A stretch of DNA of 64,000 nucleotides from Diphasiastrum complanatum (taxonomy: Eukaryota > Streptophyta > Lycopodiopsida > Lycopodiales > Lycopodiaceae). How positions within the stretch are numbered: position 1 is the stretch's first letter; each line of letters opens with the position of its first letter. The notes below the pieces were generated by a model that saw only the letters and a list, made by a program, of their open reading frames with translations, had not been told where the DNA came from and ran no database searches. Shown piece by piece: positions 44,680 through 56,688 of this stretch. The stretch covers positions 11,665,272 to 11,729,271 of the forward strand of contig CM055100.1 in assembly GCA_029204225.1 (NCBI GenBank), read 5' to 3'. A program made the translations under genes and the position numbers.

Positions 44680-44990
44680 AATTGTGGCATAGAAGATTAG
44701 GCCACTTGAACTATGGGAGTCTGAGATTGATGGCAAAGTTGAAGATGGTGAATGGATTACCAGCTTAGGACACTTGAATTATGCATCTGTATCAAACATG
44801 TCCAAACAATCCCTAGCACTTGATTTTGACTATCCTTATGATAAAGTCGATCTCCCTGTCTACCATAGCTGCATCCTTGGAAAACTGACTAGGATTCCTT
44901 TTAGATCTAGTCATAGGCATGCAGCAAAAGGTCTGTTAGATGTTGGACTCAAAAGACGGGAAATGCTACCGTTCTGCGAATAGAACGACA
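44680..44990 (+). pseudogene. Copia pre-integrase fragment
   Basis: LWHRRLGHLNYGSLRLMAKL at about 44685-44745, a stop, then LNYASVSNMSKQSLALDFDY and PVYHSCILGKLTRIPFRSSH (44.77-44.94 kb). This is the HxxxGH and CxxC-type region of a copia polyprotein, truncated both ways. Confidence 0.75.
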
Positions 44991-45047
44991 CGTGTAAATT
45001 ACTCACCACATCACTCAGTAATTTGTCTTTCTACCTATTTTTATTAG

Positions 45048-45297
45048 AAATTAAGTCCACAGCTGTCTCCCTAGTGAATGACTAATTTCTATTTTAAGAT
45101 CCTTCCTGCATGTATATTGATCGTTGATCTAGGGTCAGGTGAAACCAACTTTGGTTCTATGTCTGCTCATCTGATACCTGCAAGAATCATAACTTAGACA
45201 ATCAAATTATTTGAAGAATGTCTACAATGGGCTTCTGGCTGATCTCTAGCAAAGAATAACCAATCCTATTATATTACAAGTTCAGATGTTAAGTAGA
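45048..45297 (+). mobile_element. Copia H LTR fragment (copy 1)
   Basis: About 88% identical by eye to 46990-47243 (TCCACAG(C/T)TGTCTCC, GTTGATCTAGGGTCAGGTGA, TAACCAATCCTATTATATT, ending AGATGTTAAG). Its first few bases are altered (AATTAAGTCCACAG against AGTTAGATCCACAG). Confidence 0.75.
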
Positions 45298-45304
45298 AGA
45301 TCAC

Positions 45305-46291
45305 TGAAGACTTGGCCATCTTCAAGAACTTCCATGAATTAGCATTTAGAACAACTCTGCAGAAATACACTTAGTTCGCAACCGTCTGCAAAAATACACT
45401 AAGTGTCGCAATAGTCTACAAAAGTACACAATGTCGCAACAGTTTGCAGAAATTAACTAAGTTTTTAACAGTGTCGACTTTTTTGCACTTTCTCAAAAAA
45501 TGCGATACTTGCCTTCAACTATTTTGAAGAAGTTAAACTGTTTTAAAAACACCTTCATCTTTTTAAAGGCACTATTGGCTTTTTAAGGTCAACTTTTTCG
45601 CAAAATCCCAAAGAGAGAGAAAAATCCCGACTGTCATCTATTTTCAACAAGAAACATTCCAGGCACTTCCCAGAATTTGCGAAGTGAGAGAAAGCCACTT
45701 CATGTAAAATGCGAAGTGAGAGATTTGCAGCCTCCTCGTCCCCCTATAAGTTGACCATGTATAGTTGTCACACAAGCCAAATACTTCCAAGTACAACGAC
45801 TTACCTAATTAGGTGACAAATATTAAATTAATACATGGATGAATTCTATAAATGGATCATCTAGGCACACTCTACGTGATGCTCCGTCCATGAGACGAAT
45901 GATTTGGGCCTCCCAGTTATGCCGCCATTCTGGTTGTAATTGCTATTTTGTTGTGCTTCAGTGTAATATACCAGCAGCACATCTTTCTTTATGTGTATAA
46001 CGTAGATGAATGCTTGTTGTGATTTGAATGCTCTTCATTGTTGTTTGATCACATTTGTTCACTCACTCTGATCAGAACACGGACGTCTAGGAATCCTCAG
46101 TTTTTTATTAGACGATGGTTGTCTTTGACGTCTGAGGAACTTGCACTGTCATACTGCTCTTTCAATCTATTTCAGAACTAAACTTCTGATTAAATCTATT
46201 ATCAATTATACCACACACAAACCATTTCTAATCTCTTCGGTGGACTGTACTCATTTTTTTTTTGTGAGTATGAACTAATTTATAAGACCCT
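45305..46291 (+). repeat. R-block, forward copy 1 (about 1 kb)
   Basis: Direct repeat with 48408-49467: same order of blocks from GAAGACTTGGCCATCTTCAA to GTGAGTATGAACTAATT. Contains four 28-30-bp tandem units (45356-45465), a TATA box CTATAAATGG near 45850, and no ORF. It behaves like an LTR plus leader inserted before the copia H RNase H. Confidence 0.8.
45356..45465. repeat. About 29-bp tandem repeat in R-block copy 1
   Basis: Four units of the form CTGCA(A/G)AAATACACTAAGTG with TCGCAA(T/C)AGT tails. The counterpart in R-block copy 2 is 48466-48570. Confidence 0.8.
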
Positions 46292-46293
46292 TA

Positions 46294-46972
46294 TCATCCA
46301 CTAATAGGATCTTTGATGTATGCAATGCTATGTACTAGACTAGATTTAGCATACATTGTTAGCAAATTAAATCAATTCATGTCTAATCCTAGGATCTCCC
46401 ATTGGAAAGCATTAAAGAGAGTGATAAGATATATTCAAGAAAGTTTAAATCACATTTTATGTTATGATGGAAATGCTATCGACCCACTTGTCCTACGAGG
46501 CTACTCCGACTCAGATTGGGAAAGAATAGTCTCTACTAGAAAATCTATCTCTGGGTTCTGTTTCTATCTGGCAAGGGGACCGATTTCGTGGAACTCAAAG
46601 AAGCAGAAATTAGTTGCGCTTTCTTCGTCAGAGGCAGAGATCGTAGCATGTCAGGCCTCAAAAGAAGCTATATGGATTAGATTATTACTTCACGAGTTAC
46701 ATCACACTCAGTTCAATGCTACGACCATTCTGTGTGACAACTTGAGCTATATTTCACTGTCACTAAATCCCAAATTTCATGGGAAATCCAAGCACATAGA
46801 AATCCAGTATCATTTCATTCGGGAGAAAGTTTTCTCAGGGCAAGTGATCCTTCAATACTACTCCACAATAGAAATGGTCACTGACATCTTCACCAAAGCA
46901 CTTTCCAAGATCAAGCATAAGAAGTCCTTTGACATGTTGAACCTGACGAAGATACCATGGCACCAACCATGA
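46294..46972 (+). CDS. Copia H RNase H and C-terminus
   Basis: Open frame (ATG 46313) with the tether LMYAMLCTRLDLAYIVSKLN, HWKALKRVIRYIQESLNH, the first Asp in GYSDSDWERIVSTRKSISGF, WNSKKQKLVALSSSEAE, EAIWIRLLLHEL, LCDNLSYISLSLNPKFHGKS, KHIEIQYHFIREKV and VTDIFTKALSKIKHKKSFD. It ends at 46970-46972, 13 bases before the LTR at 46986, with AAGGGGGA as polypurine tract. The rest of pol has been replaced by R-block copy 1, so it is a 3' fragment. Confidence 0.9.
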
Positions 46973-46985
46973 CCTTAAGGGGGAC

Positions 46986-47243
46986 TGTTGGAAGTTAGAT
47001 CCACAGTTGTCTCCTTGGTGAATGACTAGTTTCTATTTCAAGATTCTTCCTGCACGTTTATTGATCGTTGATCTAGGGTCAGGTGAAACCAACTCTGGTT
47101 CTACGTCTGCTCAATCTGATACTTGCAGGAATCATAACTTAAATAGCCAAATTATTTGAAGAACGTTTACAACATGCTTCCGACTGATCTCCAACAAAGG
47201 GTAACCAATCCTATTATATTTCAAATTTAGATGTTAAGTTCAA
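46986..47243 (+). mobile_element. Copia H 3' LTR (copy 2, right edge approximate)
   Basis: TGTTGGAAGTTAGATCCACAG directly follows the polypurine tract and matches 45048-45297 throughout. The 2-3 hundred bp that follow may still belong to the LTR. Confidence 0.8.
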
Positions 47244-47399
47244 TAATTTGAAAATCACTCTTGACTTTGTTGAATTTATTCCCTCTACTCTCCTTAAATC
47301 CCATTTTAATCTACCTCCATTTATGCTGCATATTTACTAACATTGTCGCGCAGTCTGTATATTTACACGCAAATTCGCATAGACAAAAAAAGACGAAAG

Positions 47400-48000
47400 A
47401 ATCGTGACATTGTATTTTTACACACGTTATGGTGACCGGCAAAAAGGGGACACTATCTTACAAAATGCCAAAGGTGTCCTAAAAGAAAAGGCAGTCTGTA
47501 AATCTAATCCTAAGGCTACTCGTAAGAGTGACGCACTTTTTGCATTGTCATCACCAACAGTCACTTCAGCACTGACTGACGTTGCACCCTTTTCACGCTC
47601 ACCCCATGCAGCCACGCTAATAGATTGGACAACAACTGCAGCCACCCACGATCTCTTAAAGACAGCACATCCACTCTGTACTTTTCACATCTGCACACCT
47701 GTAATATAATGTATATATACTGGATACCATTTGGGTATTCAGATTAATGAGTGAATGAGTTGATGAGTTGATGAATGAGACGAAGTAGATGCCTCGCGCA
47801 TTGATTCTTGATTGTCAGCAATAAGATTTTATTCCTTTACAGATTGTATAAGCTTCGTAGGGCACGCGGTTTCGTCCGCTGTTATCTTGTGCTCTACCGC
47901 ATTATTGACATGTATACATGATATACTTAATCTGATACAGTTCTTTGTTCTGCGTTCAGATCTATGTTAATATTGCTATGCTTACATTCATTTTGTCTAA
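47400..48000 (+). mobile_element. LTR-like repeat I, copy 1
   Basis: Matches 50640-51235 in order: GACA(C)ACT(A/G)TC, GATTGGACAAC, GCCACCCACGATCTC, ACAGCACATCCACT, CATCTGCACACCTGTAA and GTCCGCT(G/A)TT(A/G)TCTTGTGCTC. A TATA-like GTATATATAC is near 47712. The open frame 47404-47709 lies inside it and is not conserved in copy 2, so it is probably not a gene. Confidence 0.65.
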
Positions 48001-48407
48001 TCTTTCTAGTTGTTCTTTCTGGTAATAGACGACTAACATTTAGTCTTGTCTTTCGTGAATCATTCGCGACTAATTATCAGTTGAGAACCATCTAGCTCTT
48101 TGCAAATCATTAGCGATGAATAGTTTGTCTTACTATTTGCGACAAACCATTCTTCTAGAGCTTCATTCATTTATTGACGTTTGGCTACGTAATCAAGAAT
48201 GACTGCGATTCCCATTAGTACCATTTTGTTCGTTCTGATAGGTGTAGTCATGCTTACGGAGAGAGTCGTATCGCTCGTTCCGCAGCACACGGACATTTTC
48301 TGTTGGAGTTCATTTCTCGTTCGTGTTCGTCTTACCTCTTTGAGCTTATTTTTCGTTTCTAACGTACGACACCTTTTTTCAACTCGTTTATCTCTCTCTC
48401 TCTCCAA
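48001..48407. other. Non-coding between repeats
   Basis: No gene recognised. The frames 48171-48407 (minus) and 48199-48450 overlap each other and a CT-rich run and have no domain. Confidence 0.35.
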
Positions 48408-49467
48408 CAGACTTGGCCATCTTCAAGAACTTCCACGAATTAGCCTTTAGAACAATTCTACAAAAATATACTAAGTGTCACAATAGTCTGCAGAAATACA
48501 CCAGGTGTCGCAACAGTCTGTAGAAATACACTAAGTGTCGCAACAATCTGTAGAAATGAATTAAGTTTTTAACAATGTCAGCTTTTTCAAATTTTCTTCG
48601 AAATGCGACAATGTTAGCTTTTTCACACTTTCTCGAAAAATATGATACTTGCCTTCAACTTCTTCCATTCAACTATTTTGATAAAGTTAAATTGTTTTAA
48701 AGACACCTTCATCTTTTTAAGGGCATTGTCGACCTTTTAAGGGCACTGTCGGCTTTTTTGCAAATCCCGAAGAGAGAAAAAAATCTCGACAATCGTCTAT
48801 TTTCAACGAGGAATGTTCCAGGCACTTCCCAGAATTTGCAAAGTGAGAGAAAGCCACTTCATGTAAAATGCAAAGTGAGAGATTTGTAGCCTCCTCGTCC
48901 ACGTCAACATTCCCTATGAGTTGACCCTGTACAGTTCTCACACAAGCCAAATACTTCCAAGTACAACGGCTTACCTAATTAGGTGACAAATACTTACTGT
49001 AATTAATACATGGATGAATTCTATAAATGGATCATCTAGGCACACTCTACGTGATGCTCCATCCATGATACGAATGATTTTGAGCCTCCTAGTTACGCTG
49101 TCATTCAGGTTGTAACCGCTATTTTGTTGTGCTTCATTGTAATATAGTAGCAACATGTCTTTCTATCTGTGTATAACATAGATGAATGCTTGTTGTGATT
49201 TGAATGTACTTCATTGTTGTTTGCTCACACTTGTTCACTCACTCTTATCAGAACACGGACGTCTACGACTCCTCATTTTCTGATAAGACGATGGTTGTCT
49301 TTGACACCTGAGGAACTTGCACTGTCATACTGCTCTTTCAATCTATTTCAAAACTAAACTTCTGATTAAATCCATTTTCAGTAATACCACACACAAAACC
49401 ATTTCTAATCTCTTCGGTGGATTGTACTCATTTTTTGTTTTTGTGAGTATGAACTAATTCATAAGAT
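48408..49467 (+). repeat. R-block, forward copy 2 (about 1.06 kb)
   Basis: Same content as 45305-46291, with small indels. TATA box CTATAAATGG near 49020. Four 30-bp tandem units are at 48466-48570. Confidence 0.8.
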
Positions 49468-50639
49468 CCTGTTGGGCACCAGATTACTTAAGTTGTGATT
49501 ATACTGAGCATAAACATTCTATTAGACTGTTTTTGCATCTAGCAGCCCATTGTAATGGGAGAGCTATTCCGCAAATATTCCTGCTCTCTTCTCCGTTCAT
49601 GTTCTCTATACTCCCTTGCCCCATCAATTTTCCAACTGACATTATGCATAGCCTAGGGTTTCATGGTGTACATCACCAGTTACTTCATAGAGTCTATTTT
49701 TCATAGTCTTTTGGATACAACATCACACCTAATTGTGTCCTACTTAGGTTAGGGCCAGTTAGGGCTACCAATATGACATACCTACTAATGAAATGCAATA
49801 GTGAACTTGTATTCTAGGGCTAATACTGGCTATGAACCATTGGGCCTAAATTGTATGCAAGTCCCATACTAGTTCAACACTAGTACTACCATATTGCAAA
49901 TGGCCTGTCTAGTATTACTAGTACTGGATTGCAATTGGTAGGTCTAGTATGGCTAATACTGGGTTTCAATCCACATGGCCAGTATTGTGTTGTAAACCGA
50001 ATATCGAGGATTGCTAAGGGCTATGTAGTAAGCAGTTTAATATCAAGGATTGCTAAGGGCTATGTAGTAAGCAATTTAATTAGCGATTCCAAGTGGACAG
50101 TACCTAGAAACTCAATAATAGATTTTACCCCTCCTCCGACCATACTCTTGGAAGCCTGGAAAACTTCCATTGGTGGGAGGAGCATAGGATGGTCGAGCGG
50201 ACCCTCAGGGTTGGAGGCGATTTTCCTCAAACACTAACATAAGGGTAGTGTGAGCTCTTCTCCTTTTAGGACTTTCTGATGAGACCAATTCTTTTTCATA
50301 AAAGGCCCTAACATTGGTGTATTTGTTGAGAGTATTTTTTTTAACTATACTAGAGACTAAAGTACTCTATTACATGCACTCTTTCATGAATTATTATTTT
50401 TGTGATGCAAAAGCCCAATCAACACATTCAAATGATGAAGACAATATTCGAATATGAAGAAATATCTAATGGATGCAGCATCATTATACCTTTTCGATGA
50501 TATATCAAGGGAAAGATATGCAACTAAATGAATCTAAAGGAAGGACCATTTAACGACGGGCAGTTATGAAATGACACACATCCTTTATAGAAGGCTAACC
50601 CTAAGAGAAAAATATTTCTGATGATTCAGATTGTCGTGT
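49468..50639. other. Non-coding, no gene recognised
   Basis: Starts GTTGGGCACCAGATTAC. CTAGTA-rich phrases (TAGTACTACC, ACTAGTACTGG, TCTAGTATGGC) recur between 49.8 and 49.97 kb. A 39-bp tandem duplication is listed separately. The frame 49929-50237 is made largely of that duplication. Confidence 0.4.
50001..50078. repeat. 39-bp tandem duplication
   Basis: ATATCGAGGATTGCTAAGGG with the 19 bp that follow is repeated once, with two changes (G to A in each half). Confidence 0.88.
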
Positions 50640-51235
50640 TTATACATGTGATTTGCGACAGGCGAAAAAGACGACACTGTCCTACAAATGTTGAAAGTGC
50701 CCTAATGGAAAGGCAAAGGTACCTTGTAAACCAAATCTTAAGGCATTTGTCAGAGTGTCGCATTTTTCGCATCTTCACCAACGTTCATTTCAGCGAAGGC
50801 TAACATCGCGGCCTTCTCACGCTCATCCCATGCAATTGTGCAAACAAATTGGACAACGACAGTAGCCACCCACGATCTCCCACAGACAGCACATCCACTT
50901 TGTACTTTCTTCATCTGCACACCTGTAAAATTATGTATATATATGGAATACCATTTGCGTATTCTGGATGTAAGAGAAACAAACAACAAGCATAATAGCA
51001 TCCGAAGCTTATCAGAGATAGACGAAGTAGATGCTTTTGCGCATCGATTCTTTGTATTGTCAGTAATAGGTTTATTCCTTTCACAGATTAAATTAGCTTT
51101 GTAGAGCACACGGTTTTGTCCGCTATTGTCTTGTGCTCAACAACATTATTGACCTGTATATTTTGCTATACTTGATTTGATAACAACTCTGTTTGTTCTA
51201 CGTTCAGATTTGTGTCAATATTGCTATGCAATCAC
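50640..51235 (+). mobile_element. LTR-like repeat I, copy 2
   Basis: Homologous to 47400-48000 through GTTAATATTGCTATGC / GTCAATATTGCTATGC at the right end. TATA-like TATATATATGG near 50936. The pair could be the LTRs of one element whose interior was replaced, or solo LTRs. Confidence 0.65.
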
Positions 51236-51368
51236 CTCACATGATCTAGGCATGATTAAAGGAAGTCTAAGGATCAATAGATTCTAGAGAGAGAAAATGA
51301 CTTTCTAGAGAGAGAAAATGTGCTTTATCAGCTTGGGTAGAGTACTTGGTATGAGGGGAGGTGGCGAA

Positions 51369-52199
51369 TGTTGGGGGTATTCCCGACGAATTGTAAATAA
51401 ATAAAATTGACCAATAAAATGTGTTGCGAGGGCATGGCATCATGTGCGTATAAGCCCATGGCCCAATGAGCACGCAAGCTAAGTTGTATATAAAATAATA
51501 GGCTTGGGCCCTTTGTAATTAAAATAAAACTTGAGGCCCAAAGTCAATTTTAAACTTAGAGATTAATTTTTTAGAGTTGGGTCCAATTTGGGACTCACAT
51601 GAATGTTGTGAATTTCAATGTACTTTTTGTGGGCCCTTGGATCAAGTTGGGTCCAATATTAATGGATAAGATCAATGTAAATGTTAGCCAATAGGATTTT
51701 GGGGCAAGGGCCTTCCCCATTTTATAAAAAGGCACCATTTGTACTCTATTTGCATGTTTAATAGAGAGGAGGAGACTCTATCATTTTGGGAGCTCAAGCA
51801 TCCTCATTTGCTAATCACTCTTGTTTATGCTATTGTTGTGGTTTGCTTGTTATTTCCATTTTCCATGCTTTTTCTTTATGTAGTTAAGGTTTTTTAATAA
51901 GAAATAAAATTGAGCATTTGAGCTAACCTCCATCTCATTTCTCTCACTCTCTCTTACCCTCTTTCCCTCTTTTTCTCTTCTCTTCTTCTCTACTTGTCTT
52001 CTCATTCTCCCTCAATCATAATGAATGTTACTTTAGTGGAGTAGAGTTAGTGGAAGTAGTGTTAGTGGTGGTAGAGTTAGATGAAAAATAGGGAACCTAC
52101 TAAAAGTAGCATCTATGCATAGTTAGGTGCTTATCCAGTGAACTAACCCTTGTTGACAAGTGGGAGGGCCATTACTACGTCGGATCGAAGACCCTATAG
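51369..52199 (+). mobile_element. LTR of a Tat/Athila-type gypsy element
   Basis: Starts TGTTGGGGGTATTCCCGACG and runs to the primer site at 52200. TATA-like TTATAAAAAGG near 51721. The 3' part resembles the 25935 LTR (AGTGTTAGTGG, GTAGAGTTAGATG). The interior is cut off 70 bp past the primer site by copia B copy 2. Confidence 0.75.
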
Positions 52200-52217
52200 T
52201 GGCGCCGTTGCCGGGGA
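52200..52217 (+). promoter_or_regulatory. Primer binding site, tRNA-Asp (18 bp)
   Basis: TGGCGCCGTTGCCGGGGA is fully complementary to the 3' end of plant tRNA-Asp, including CCA. Confidence 0.92.
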
Positions 52218-52289
52218 TAGGTTTCCACTAACTAGTGTAGTTGCATTTTAGCTATTTTTTGCTTTTTAGAGTAGTTTTAGGTAGATTTG

Positions 52290-53510
52290 TGAGAGTTTAG
52301 ATGTCACATGCATCCCAGCATTTGTTATTCTTGCGATTGATAACAAGTCCTATTGTAATGTAGGTACGAACAAAACGTCTTCGAGTCGTTTGTCTCTATC
52401 GTTTGTGTTGAGCCATAGTGAACAAATACCATTCACTTGATGTTTCAATCTGTCTCCAAGAATAATAAATCTTGATGGATCTACACTCCGAAAGTTAGAC
52501 ATTATTCGTCTTGATGTAATGAAGTGTGAGGTTGCTACTGAATCAAGGATTACCTCCTGTGTGTCAAGTGTCGACAGTAGCACACATGTATGCACAGATG
52601 TAGGCGGTCGAATTTCCATTATTCAATCTTTCTTCGCCCATCCTCGAGCTTTCTGGCTTTTCGATGTTTACGAAAAACTATTATTGCTCTCTCATCTGCC
52701 TTGAGCTTGTTTGTTTCTTGGGTTCTGGTAACAGTCCATGGATGCATGACCCTTCTTGTGACAATGGATACACTTGATCTTTGGATTTAGTCAACACAAA
52801 TCGATAGTATGTCCTTCACGTTTTCATCTCACACATATCTTCTTGTCTCCATTTTGCTATTTCAGCTTTCCTTTGTTCTTCCATTTGCCTCTGTTGGGTC
52901 CATCTACTTGCTGGTCTCGATCTTGCCTTCGGTCTGTGACTCCCTCTTAGGCTTGAACTGCTTCTTCGTCTTCTCTTTGTTGTTGTAGAGAGCTTGGTCA
53001 AAAGCATCCTTATGATCAAGGTGCTCACGAGCTTCGACTTCTTCTCGAATCTCGATCATTGCCTTTTCAAGTGTCATAGCTGGATCCTTTACTAGCAACG
53101 TTCGGGCTGTCTGGAAGGATCTTGGTAAAGCTCTTAACAGATAAGTGAGCTTCTTCATTGTTGATACTGCATTCTCTACTCCGAAATTGTGTAATGAGAG
53201 GAACAGATCCTTCATGTTTCTGATAAAGGAGGTAAGGTCTTTGCCATCCCATTGCAGGTTTGTCAGTTGATCTTCAAGAAGCATGATCTGACTGCGTGAT
53301 TTTGTCTGAAATCTTGTGAGTAACGTATCCCACATCTCTCTTGCATTGGAGAGTGTAGTCAAGTCAAGTGTGAGACTATCGTCGATGAACGATGACAACA
53401 CGGCTACTGCCTTGTCGTTCTTCTCTCTCCATTCGCGTAGCTCTTTGCCTGTAGTTGTAGGCATCTCTTCAGTGTCGTCTACCCAGGGAAATAATCCTTC
53501 TCCCAAGATT
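52290..53510 (-). pseudogene. Copia B (copy 2): gag and protease; truncated
   Basis: A 200-codon open frame (53506-52904) carries the gag helical domain (REMWDTLLTRFQTKSRSQIM, TYLLRALPRSFQTARTLLVK). After a shift come decayed knuckles, then protease in 52619-52350 with VILDSVATSHFITSRRIMSN, where the active-site Gly is Val. It stops near 52290, in the LLSxAR block, where it meets the gypsy LTR leader. The gag N-terminus is replaced at about 53510 by repeat sequence. It is about 80% identical by eye to copy 1 at 19.7-21.3 kb. Confidence 0.87.
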
Positions 53511-53780
53511 CATTTAGTGCTAACTTATGCTAGCAGAGAGTGGTAATGCCCCCACCTGTAGTTAGAAAGCACAAGTTAACTAACTTATTCCATTAGTGCT
53601 AACTTGTGTTAATTTAATTTTGGTTCTTTTTTAACTAAATCCATTAGTGCTAACTGGTGTGCTAGTGTATTTTTGGCTCTTCCTTACCTGAGCCAAAAAC
53701 ATGCACTTAAGCTAACTGGTGTCATCTTAATCCAACAATCAAAAACGGATTTTAAGAAATGGTTGGATGTGGCTATCCAC
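53511..53780. repeat. Repeats of a TTAGTGCTAACT motif, MITE-like
   Basis: ATTTAGTGCTAACTTATGC, CATTAGTGCTAACTTGTG and CATTAGTGCTAACTGGTG occur in direct orientation, and CACAAGTTAACTAACTTATT lies inverted between. Related TAAGCTAACTGGTG follows at 53.71 kb. No transposase. Confidence 0.5.
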
Positions 53781-54160
53781 TGTCTCTCCTTGGTCACAAT
53801 TTTCGGCCCTTCAACAAAGTTGTCTTTCCCAAATAACTATTCTTGCTAAGGGTTATTGCTTGCAATGTTGCTCATTTTCTAGTGCATTTTTTTTGTAGGA
53901 ATTCTCCATGTTCTTATATTGTTGCTCCATTTCTACCACATTTTTTGCAGCAAGGTTCCAAAACGATTGTTCTTGTTGAGGACTATTGCTTGCAACACTG
54001 CTCTTTTCATAGTGCATTTGCCTGTTGCATTTTTTACAAACAAGGCTTCCATAGATAGATGGTATAGCTTCCAGAAGCAAAATGGATTACCAATATGGAA
54101 GAGGCAAACCAGGAGCACCGGTGTGAAAGAGCAAGAAATGGGTGTAGCATGGAGGAGAGG
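53781..54160. repeat. Diverged tandem duplication (about 115 bp unit)
   Basis: TATTCTTGCTAAGGGTTATTGCTTGCAATGTTGCTC at 53.84 kb and GTTCTTGTTGAGGACTATTGCTTGCAACACTGCTC at 53.97 kb are homologous, each followed by (C/T)ATAGTGCATTT or CTAGTGCATTT. Frames here on both strands have no domain. Confidence 0.5.
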
Positions 54161-54175
54161 GAGATGAGGAATCGA

Positions 54176-54335
54176 TGGTTTGGAGCATGCTGAAGGAGGA
54201 ATCAAGTGGAGTCTCGATGGAGATGGAATCAAGTGGAGTCTTGATGGAGATGGAATAAGTAGCTTGGAGGTGGAGATGGAGATGGAATCAAGTGGAGTCT
54301 TGATGGAGACGGAATAAGTAGCTTGGAGGTTTTGA
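54176..54335. repeat. GA-rich minisatellite
   Basis: GGAATCAAGTGGAGTCT(C/T)GATGGAGA occurs three times, with GGAATAAGTAGCTTGGAGG interspersed twice. A higher-order 70-80 bp unit is apparent. Confidence 0.8.
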
Positions 54336-55387
54336 GGTTTACCTTCGTCATGTGACTTTCAATGTGCTTGTTGCATATCATTCATGCAGTCCACTACATT
54401 AGCTTAATGAATCATATTATGGGTGTGAGCTGGGACAAGTGGCTGGTTAGTTGTAATTGTAGGTGGGGTCCATCATAGTAATTAGCAAAATGCTCTCCAT
54501 TACCAGTAACATAAGTTATGTTTTCAAAAGGTTTTTTTTTTTGGGTAGACCCTTATTACTTTTAATATAATGTTCTTCACATGGGAACACTTGAACTCTC
54601 TTGCATATGACACATGAACACTTTAGATTATAAAAAGGCCTCGAGGATCCTCTCCATGCTTTTTTACACTTGTTTTTCTTGGTATTTACACCTAGTTTGG
54701 TTCAATGGTCATTCGTTCAATTGTGCCTTGATCCAATATTAGTTAGTTACATTATTTTTTATTATTGTGGCAATGTCGCCTTTGTGACAAAGTTCTTATT
54801 TTGATTGAAGTTAAAAAAGCTTTCAACTTTGCAATTCAAAAAGTAGTCCCAAATCAATTTGAGACTTTATGCCCCTAAAATGTAACTTAGGATGTTTTCA
54901 AAGTGCACTGCTTGAGAAGTCCCAAATTGAAAATGGGTGGCAAATGAAATGGGTCAAGCAAAAGGAAGTTGCCACTAGTATGGAATAGCCCTTAGTTTAT
55001 TCAAGAATCCTAGTAAACCCACAATCTGTGAAGCCTTCTAAAACTTTTAGCTATTTTAGTATTCATCTTTTGTAACCTTTTCGTCGGGTTAATTTGACAT
55101 GATCACTACAAAGAAGAAGCTTTAGATACACTACAAGTTCCAACAAGCTTTGCATTATTTTGAACAATGTTTTCTTGTTTATTCATACGTTCATCCAAAA
55201 GAAATGTGTCATGTCTAAATTTATAAATTGACATTTAATATTTAAGGGAGACCTTCGTCCTATTAATTGCTAGATAATCATTTAATGTAATAGTATGACT
55301 TCCTCCAAGGTGAAGGAAAAAGTGATAAGGCTCATATGAGAAGTTGGTGCAAGGGATGAGAAGTGTAACTTCAAAAACACCCAAAGT
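54336..55387. other. Intergenic, no gene recognised
   Basis: AT-rich, with no ORF of note on either strand. Confidence 0.5.
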
Positions 55388-55592
55388 CACAAGTAAATCA
55401 ACCAAAATATCATTTCGCTACTTGAAAAGGTTGAGTGAAGGAAGAAATTCTTCATCTTATCCAAAATAAACATTGTGTGCTATAAAAATTCACAAGTAAA
55501 TCAACCAAAATATCATTTCGCTACTTGAAAATGTTGAGTGAAGGAAGAATTTCTTCATCTTATCCAGCATAAACATTGTGTGCTATAAAAAT
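55388..55592. repeat. 103-bp tandem duplication
   Basis: Units 55388-55490 and 55491-55592 both begin CACAAGTAAATCAACCAAAA and end CATTGTGTGCTATAAAAAT. They are about 95% identical. Confidence 0.92.
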
Positions 55593-55635
55593 ATTTCAAC
55601 CATTATTTTATCATATAAATCAATTGAATGAATTT

Positions 55636-55990
55636 GTTAGAATTCATCCATCCTAACATAACAGTCTCCAATCCAAGCCGCCCAAGAGTGTTTCGTAAGT
55701 CTTCTCTAGTCATTAGACATGTTTCTATAGATGAACCTATCTATCCTATCCCAATTCCGCCCAAGAGTGTTTTCGCAAGTCTTCTCTAGTCATTAGACAT
55801 GTTTCTATAGATGTTAGAATTCATCCATCCTAACATAACAGTCTCCAATCCAAGCCGCCCAAGAGTGTTTCGTAAGTCTTCTCTAGTCATTAGACATGTT
55901 TCTATAGATGAACCTATCTATCCTATCCCAATTCCGCCCAAGAGTGTTTTCGTAAGTCTTCTCTAGTCATTAGACATGTTTCTATAGATG
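55636..55990. repeat. 177-bp tandem duplication with an internal repeat
   Basis: Units 55636-55812 and 55813-55990 are nearly identical, starting GTTAGAATTCATCCATCC. Within each, CGCCCAAGAGTGTTT through GTTTCTATAGATG is itself present twice, giving four copies of an 80-bp subunit. Confidence 0.92.
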
Positions 55991-56688
55991 AACCTATCCT
56001 ATCCCAATTCCTACTCCTTGATAATGATAACACCGCTTGTTTGATTTCCCAACCAAATTAGAAATAAAAAAGGTGAATTGGCATGGCATATGGCATGCAA
56101 GTCATAAATTCCTTAATGGTGGGTGCATATTGGTTATTATATAAATCCAGCAAAAGAAGTTGACGACAAAGATGTGAGAGGTGAATATTCAAGCTATTCA
56201 AAATATCTAAAAGTAGGTCTAAACAACCCTCTTCCAAATAAACGGACCACCCCAACCCTTTCCACAAGGCTGGTATGATTTCACACTACATGCCTGGTAA
56301 GTTGAAAATTTAAAATAGAGCTCTCCATATTGGTCTAGGAGAAAAAATGGAACTCCCAGGGTCCCCCACCCTTTCACATTAACATCCAATCCACATGCCA
56401 CTATGTGGCAGATGACATGAAATGGCACCTCCCACCCTTGGACATTAACATCTACTTTCCACACTATGGCAAATGAGATGGCAGGGACCCATTGCCACAT
56501 TTTTTGGGCGAGCCAATGGCCTTGGCCCCTGGCTGATATCATGATGTACTAAGGTTGAAATTTTTTTTTAACCCTTCAATGAAATGCACTTAATTTTTGA
56601 TCTTTCCAATTGAATTCTGATTTGCTTGGAGAAAAAAAACTTATTAGAGCACCCCTTTCAAACTTTTAACATGAAAAGTTTCATGCTT
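55991..56688. other. Intergenic, no gene recognised
   Basis: Overlapping minus-strand frames at 56058-56267 and 56219-56542 have no domain and are made of repeated phrases (CATTAACATC, ATGGCA). Not supported as genes. Confidence 0.4.

Noticed and set aside
47404-47709. 101-codon frame
   Set aside because: Lies within LTR-like repeat I and the frame is broken in the homologous copy at 50640-51235.
48199-48450. 83-codon frame with a hydrophobic N-terminus
   Set aside because: No domain, overlaps an opposing frame of equal size and ends in a CT run.
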